DNA of 35,862 nt, taken from contig CAIOSP010000195.1 of NCBI GenBank assembly GCA_903861005.1, forward strand, positions 1 through 35,862, read 5' to 3'. Source of the DNA: an uncultured Pseudomonadota bacterium (GTDB taxonomy: Bacteria > Myxococcota_A > UBA796 > GCA-2862545). Below the pieces are notes generated by a model. The model searched no databases. It had not been told where the DNA came from and saw only the letters and a program-made list of their open reading frames with translations. Of the stretch, positions 33,112-35,862 are shown piece after piece; position 1 is the first letter of the stretch, and every line of letters begins with the position of its first letter. The translations under genes and the position numbers were made by a program.

Positions 33112-34583
33112 ATCGGTCCCTGGTCCTGGCTCTCGGCTTGATGCTGGCGAACGTCGCTTTGGCCGGAGATCGGTCCGTGACCTACGAGGACGCGGTGGCC
33201 GCGGCGCTGCAGCACGCCCCCGACGTGGTCCAGGCCAACCTCGCCAAGGAGTCCGCGCGCCATGCCGTGCTGACCGCCAACGGCGCCTTCGACCCGACGC
33301 TGCAGCTCGACAGCCGCTTTGACCGCGCGCTCTCGCTGCAGCGGTTCAGTCAGTTCCCCGACCCGTTCCGCCTGACGTCTGACGGCTGGAGCGCGGGCCT
33401 GAACGTGTCCGAGGTGGCGCCCACCGGCACCAGCGTCCAGTTCGACACGCGCTTCCGGTCGTCCAACGCCACGATCAACATCCCCGACCCCAACTCCACG
33501 CTGGCCGCGCTGTTCACGGACGGCAGCGTGCAGAAGTCGTTCGAGCCTTCCTTCCAGCTGAGCTTGGGCCAGGAGCTGCTGCGCGGCGTGCTGATGTCGT
33601 ACAACCTCCAGGGCGTGCGACGGGCCAAGGAGGGCCTCACGATCGCCCAGCTGCAGGCCGAGGGCGCGCGTCAGCAGGCGGTGGCCGACACCGCGACCGC
33701 GTACTGGACCTGGGTGCAGGTCGTTCGCACCGCTGAGATCGCGCAGCGCGCCGTCGAGGTGGCGGAGGAGTCGTTCCGGATCGGCGCCGCGCGCGTGGAC
33801 GCCGGCGAGGCCGCGCCGATCGAGCGCACCCGCCTGGAGGCCGCGGTGGTGCAGGCCAAGTCCGACGCGATCGCCGCAGGCCAGGCCGCCGAGCAAGCCG
33901 CCGACGCGCTCCTGCGCGTGATGGGGGAGTCGCCCGACACCCAAATCACGCCCGGCAGCGAGCCCGGCGACGCGCCGCCGCTGACGCTGGACCCCGAGCA
34001 GGTGGTGCGGTCCGCGCTCGAGGGCTCCGTCGAGCTGTCCGTGCAGCGCGCCATGGTCGACAGCGCCCGTCGCGGCCTGGGCGACGCCCGCCACGCCGTG
34101 CTCCCCAGCCTGCGCGCCGACGTGACGGGCGGCCTGACCGGCTTCGACAAGGACGCCTGGTCCGGCGCGTTCACGCTCAACGAGTCGATGTTCCCCAACA
34201 TCGGCGTGGGCGGCACGCTCACCGTCCCGCTCGGCTTCCGCGCGTCGCTGGGCGCCCAGCGCAGCGCCGAGGTGGAGGTCGCGCAGCAGGAGGCGCTGCT
34301 GTCGGACGCCATCGTCGGCGTGCGGATCGCGGTCGCGCAGCAGCTGCGCGTGCTCACCGCCGCGGCGACGCGCATCGAGCTCGCGGACGTCCAGGTTCGC
34401 CTCGCCAAGCAGACCTTGGCGTCTGAGGATGCCATGCACGAGGCCGGTCGGTCGCTGCTGCAGGACGTGCTGGAGGCCCGCGCCGCGGTCGACACCGCCG
34501 AGGCCGCCGCCGTTCGGGCCCGCACCGACTTCCGCATCGCGACGGTCGAGCTGCAGCGCCTGCAGGGCACGCTCGACAAGTAG
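33108..34583 (+). CDS. TolC-like outer-membrane efflux protein
   Basis: 491-aa outer-membrane channel completing the tripartite pump. The start is the ATG at 33108 overlapping the permease stop (ATGA); the signal peptide ends near ALA-G (residue ~19). The mature protein begins with the TolC-family pattern SVTYEDAVAAALQHAPDVVQANLA, and has two similar halves rich in Ala, Gln and Glu helical segments (e.g. QAVADTATAYWTWVQVVRTAEIAQRAVEVAEE and LEARAAVDTAEAAAVRAR), as expected for the periplasmic alpha-barrel, with intervening beta segments for the outer membrane. It is the last gene of the operon; a short 5-bp hairpin (34604-34616) follows but no clear terminator. Confidence 0.93.
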   Translation: MNRSLVLALGLMLANVALAGDRSVTYEDAVAAALQHAPDVVQANLAKESARHAVLTANGAFDPTLQLDSRFDRALSLQRFSQFPDPFRLTSDGWSAGLNVSEVAPTGTSVQFDTRFRSSNATINIPDPNSTLAALFTDGSVQKSFEPSFQLSLGQELLRGVLMSYNLQGVRRAKEGLTIAQLQAEGARQQAVADTATAYWTWVQVVRTAEIAQRAVEVAEESFRIGAARVDAGEAAPIERTRLEAAVVQAKSDAIAAGQAAEQAADALLRVMGESPDTQITPGSEPGDAPPLTLDPEQVVRSALEGSVELSVQRAMVDSARRGLGDARHAVLPSLRADVTGGLTGFDKDAWSGAFTLNESMFPNIGVGGTLTVPLGFRASLGAQRSAEVEVAQQEALLSDAIVGVRIAVAQQLRVLTAAATRIELADVQVRLAKQTLASEDAMHEAGRSLLQDVLEARAAVDTAEAAAVRARTDFRIATVELQRLQGTLDK

Positions 34584-34661
34584 GGCGCGGCACCCGCCGA
34601 TCGATTCGTGGCGAATGCCCTACGGTTCGGCTACATTGGCGCGCATGACGGGGTCTGTTCC

Positions 34662-35669
34662 ATGCGCCTGCCCGCCTCGATGTCCGTGTTGGTCCTGCTC
34701 GCGAGCTGCGGGGGGCTGAAGAGCTACGGCATCGGCGACACCGCGGACACCGACCTCAGCGGCACGACGGACCAGGGCCCGACCGACGAGGGCGCCGGCG
34801 ACACCGACCCGGTGGTGGACACCGACGTCGAGGACACCAGCGTGCCCACCGACACCGACGGCACCAGCGGCAGCGGCGGCGGCGGCACCAAGCTGATCAC
34901 GGAGCTGGTCGCCGGCGATTTGGTCCTGACCGAGCTGATGGTGGACCCGGACGAGGGCGGCGCCTGCAGCGACAGCGACGGCGAGTACATCGAGTTCAAG
35001 AACGTGTCCGGCAGCGCGGTGGACCTGCGCGGCCTGCGCGTGCATGACAGCAACACCTCGTGGACCGTGGCCAACAGCGTGGTCGTGCAGAACGGCGAGT
35101 GGGTCCTGGCCGCGCTCGAGCCGCGCACGGTCGGCTGCTATGGGTTCGCGCCGACGCTGCAGTACACGAGCACGGTATCGCTCTCCAGCCAGGGGGGCGC
35201 GGTCAGTCTGGACTACGTGGTCCCCAGCACCGGCAGCGCCGTGATGATCGACGCCATCGTGTACCCGTCGATCGTGGCGGCGCCCCCTGGCATCTCGCTG
35301 AGCCTCGACCCGGCGCACGCCACGGCCGCCGACAACGACGACCCCGCGAACTGGTGCGCGTCCACCACCGCCATCGCAGGCCACACAGACCTGGGCACGC
35401 CCGGCCTAGCCAACCTGACCTGCGGCGGCGGCGGCGGCCCCGGCGGCCCCACCGACACCAAGGACACGTCGCCCGGCGGCGGCCCTGGCGGTCCCGGTGG
35501 GCCTGGCGGACCTGGCGGACCTGGCGGACCTGGCGGCACGCCCGACACCGACACCTACGCGCCCCCCGTCGACACCGACACGCCCGGCGGCGGCCCCGGT
35601 GGCGGCCCTGGCGGCGGCCCTGGTGGCATCGGCGACACCGGCCTTCCCCCGGGCGGCACCGGCATCTAG
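34662..35669 (+). CDS. Lipoprotein with lamin-tail domain and Gly/Pro-rich tail
   Basis: 335-aa exported lipoprotein. The ATG at 34662 gives a signal peptide and lipobox LLASC (Cys16); the ATG-like start further upstream is not preferred because it puts extra residues before the signal. An Asp/Thr/Gly-rich linker (DTADTDLSG, DTDPVVDTD) is typical of Myxococcota. A lamin-tail domain follows at about residues 85-190 (LVLTELMVDPDEGG, GEYIEFKNVSGSAVDLRGLRVHD, GEWVLAAL), often found in exported bacterial nucleases and surface proteins. The C-terminal ~80 residues are Gly/Pro repeats (GGPGG) mixed with DTD, like a collagen-like or spacer tail. The function is unknown. It is transcribed alone after the efflux operon. 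Confidence 0.82.
   Translation: MRLPASMSVLVLLASCGGLKSYGIGDTADTDLSGTTDQGPTDEGAGDTDPVVDTDVEDTSVPTDTDGTSGSGGGGTKLITELVAGDLVLTELMVDPDEGGACSDSDGEYIEFKNVSGSAVDLRGLRVHDSNTSWTVANSVVVQNGEWVLAALEPRTVGCYGFAPTLQYTSTVSLSSQGGAVSLDYVVPSTGSAVMIDAIVYPSIVAAPPGISLSLDPAHATAADNDDPANWCASTTAIAGHTDLGTPGLANLTCGGGGGPGGPTDTKDTSPGGGPGGPGGPGGPGGPGGPGGTPDTDTYAPPVDTDTPGGGPGGGPGGGPGGIGDTGLPPGGTGI
35502..35537 (+). repeat. Tandem 9-bp repeats encoding Pro-Gly-Gly
   Basis: Four copies of CCTGGCGGA (last copy ending in C) run from 35502 to 35537 inside a longer Gly/Pro-coding stretch (about 35472-35640). Each unit adds one Pro-Gly-Gly step, so slippage would change tail length in frame. Confidence 0.75.
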
Positions 35670-35678
35670 GTCAGGGCG

Positions 35679-35862
35679 CTACGGCGCGTCGAACGGGTCG
35701 ATCGCCTCCGACAGCCCGTCGTCCAGCCAGGTCTGGAACCAGCGCGGCATCTGGACCTTGTTGCTGTCGCACGCGAAGATGTGCGTGTGCGTGGCCTGCA
35801 CCAGCTGCCCGTCGTCGACCATGTCGTCGTACTGGTAGAGCACCGCCGTGCGGCCGTTCACG
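35679..35862 (-). CDS. C-terminal part of an unrecognised protein, cut by window end
   Basis: The minus-strand frame is open from the window end to a TAG at 35679-35681, giving the last 60 residues of a protein whose start lies beyond the window (the GTG at the edge is not a trusted start). The visible part (VLYQYDDMVDDGQLV, ATHTHIFACDSNKVQMPRWF, DGLSEAIDPFDAP) reads as coding with plausible codon use, but no family can be named. It is convergent with the lamin-tail lipoprotein gene, only 9 bases apart. Confidence 0.6.
   Translation of the reverse strand, partial: VNGRTAVLYQYDDMVDDGQLVQATHTHIFACDSNKVQMPRWFQTWLDDGLSEAIDPFDAP

Noticed and set aside
1-35862. CRISPR arrays, insertion sequences and prophage genes
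   Set aside because: No regularly spaced repeats, transposase or integrase motifs, or phage structural genes were seen on either strand.

Overview
The window is very GC-rich and densely coded, with long open shadow frames opposite many genes. It most likely comes from a myxobacterium-like member of the Myxococcota (formerly Deltaproteobacteria). The evidence is several secreted lipoproteins with Asp-Thr (DTD) runs after the lipobox, a Myxococcus-type cysteine-rich repeat lipoprotein, a CFI-box protein, a lamin-tail lipoprotein, a receptor-L-like lipoprotein, and GTG starts with GTGA/ATGA gene overlaps. The exact lineage cannot be fixed from the sequence alone.

Layout. (1) 1-2497: the 3' part of an RND efflux permease. 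(2) 2550-3335 (-): a repeat-containing lipoprotein. (3) 3533-5894: a small toxin-antitoxin island, with an AbrB/PIN (VapBC-like) pair on the minus strand divergent from an AbiEi/AbiEii pair on the plus strand, separated by an AT-rich patch with repeats. (4) 6021-7430 (-): a Tat-type lipoprotein sulfatase resembling heparan N-sulfatase. (5) 7750-8034: a small Cys-rich lipoprotein. (6) 8103-11623 (-): an SbcCD-like pair (YhaO-like nuclease, then YhaN-like ATPase). (7) 11704-15143: a CFI-box protein, dapD overlapping a rhomboid protease, and a DUF4143 ATPase. (8) 15161-21246 (-): a MORN-like fragment, a disulfide-repeat/NHL lipoprotein with a hairpin over its ribosome binding site, an SRPBCC protein, a subtilase lipoprotein with a PKD domain, and an AcsA-type acyl-CoA synthetase. 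(9) 21378-23694: a TetR regulator and an AftB-like membrane glycosyltransferase. (10) 23695-25188 (-): an unrecognised 497-aa protein. (11) 25347-34583: a four-gene efflux operon (adaptor, two different RND permeases, TolC-like channel) in which every junction is a 4-base overlap. (12) 34662-35669: a lamin-tail lipoprotein with a Gly/Pro tail, then a gene cut by the window end.

How they work together. The clearest functional units are the efflux operon (a complete inner membrane-periplasm-outer membrane set), the two toxin-antitoxin pairs, and the ATPase-nuclease pair for DNA ends. The rest is a mix of cell-surface lipoproteins and single metabolic genes. The observations most worth a second look are: the antitoxin gene whose best start codon opens a two-codon ORF (ATG-AGG-TAA) because of an apparent 5-base insertion; the YhaO-like nuclease with replaced metal ligands; the hairpin covering the ribosome binding site upstream of the 15336-16727 gene; and an RND permease with an extra hydrophobic insert. 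No CRISPR array, insertion sequence, rRNA or convincing tRNA was seen. No stretch longer than 300 bases lacks a gene.
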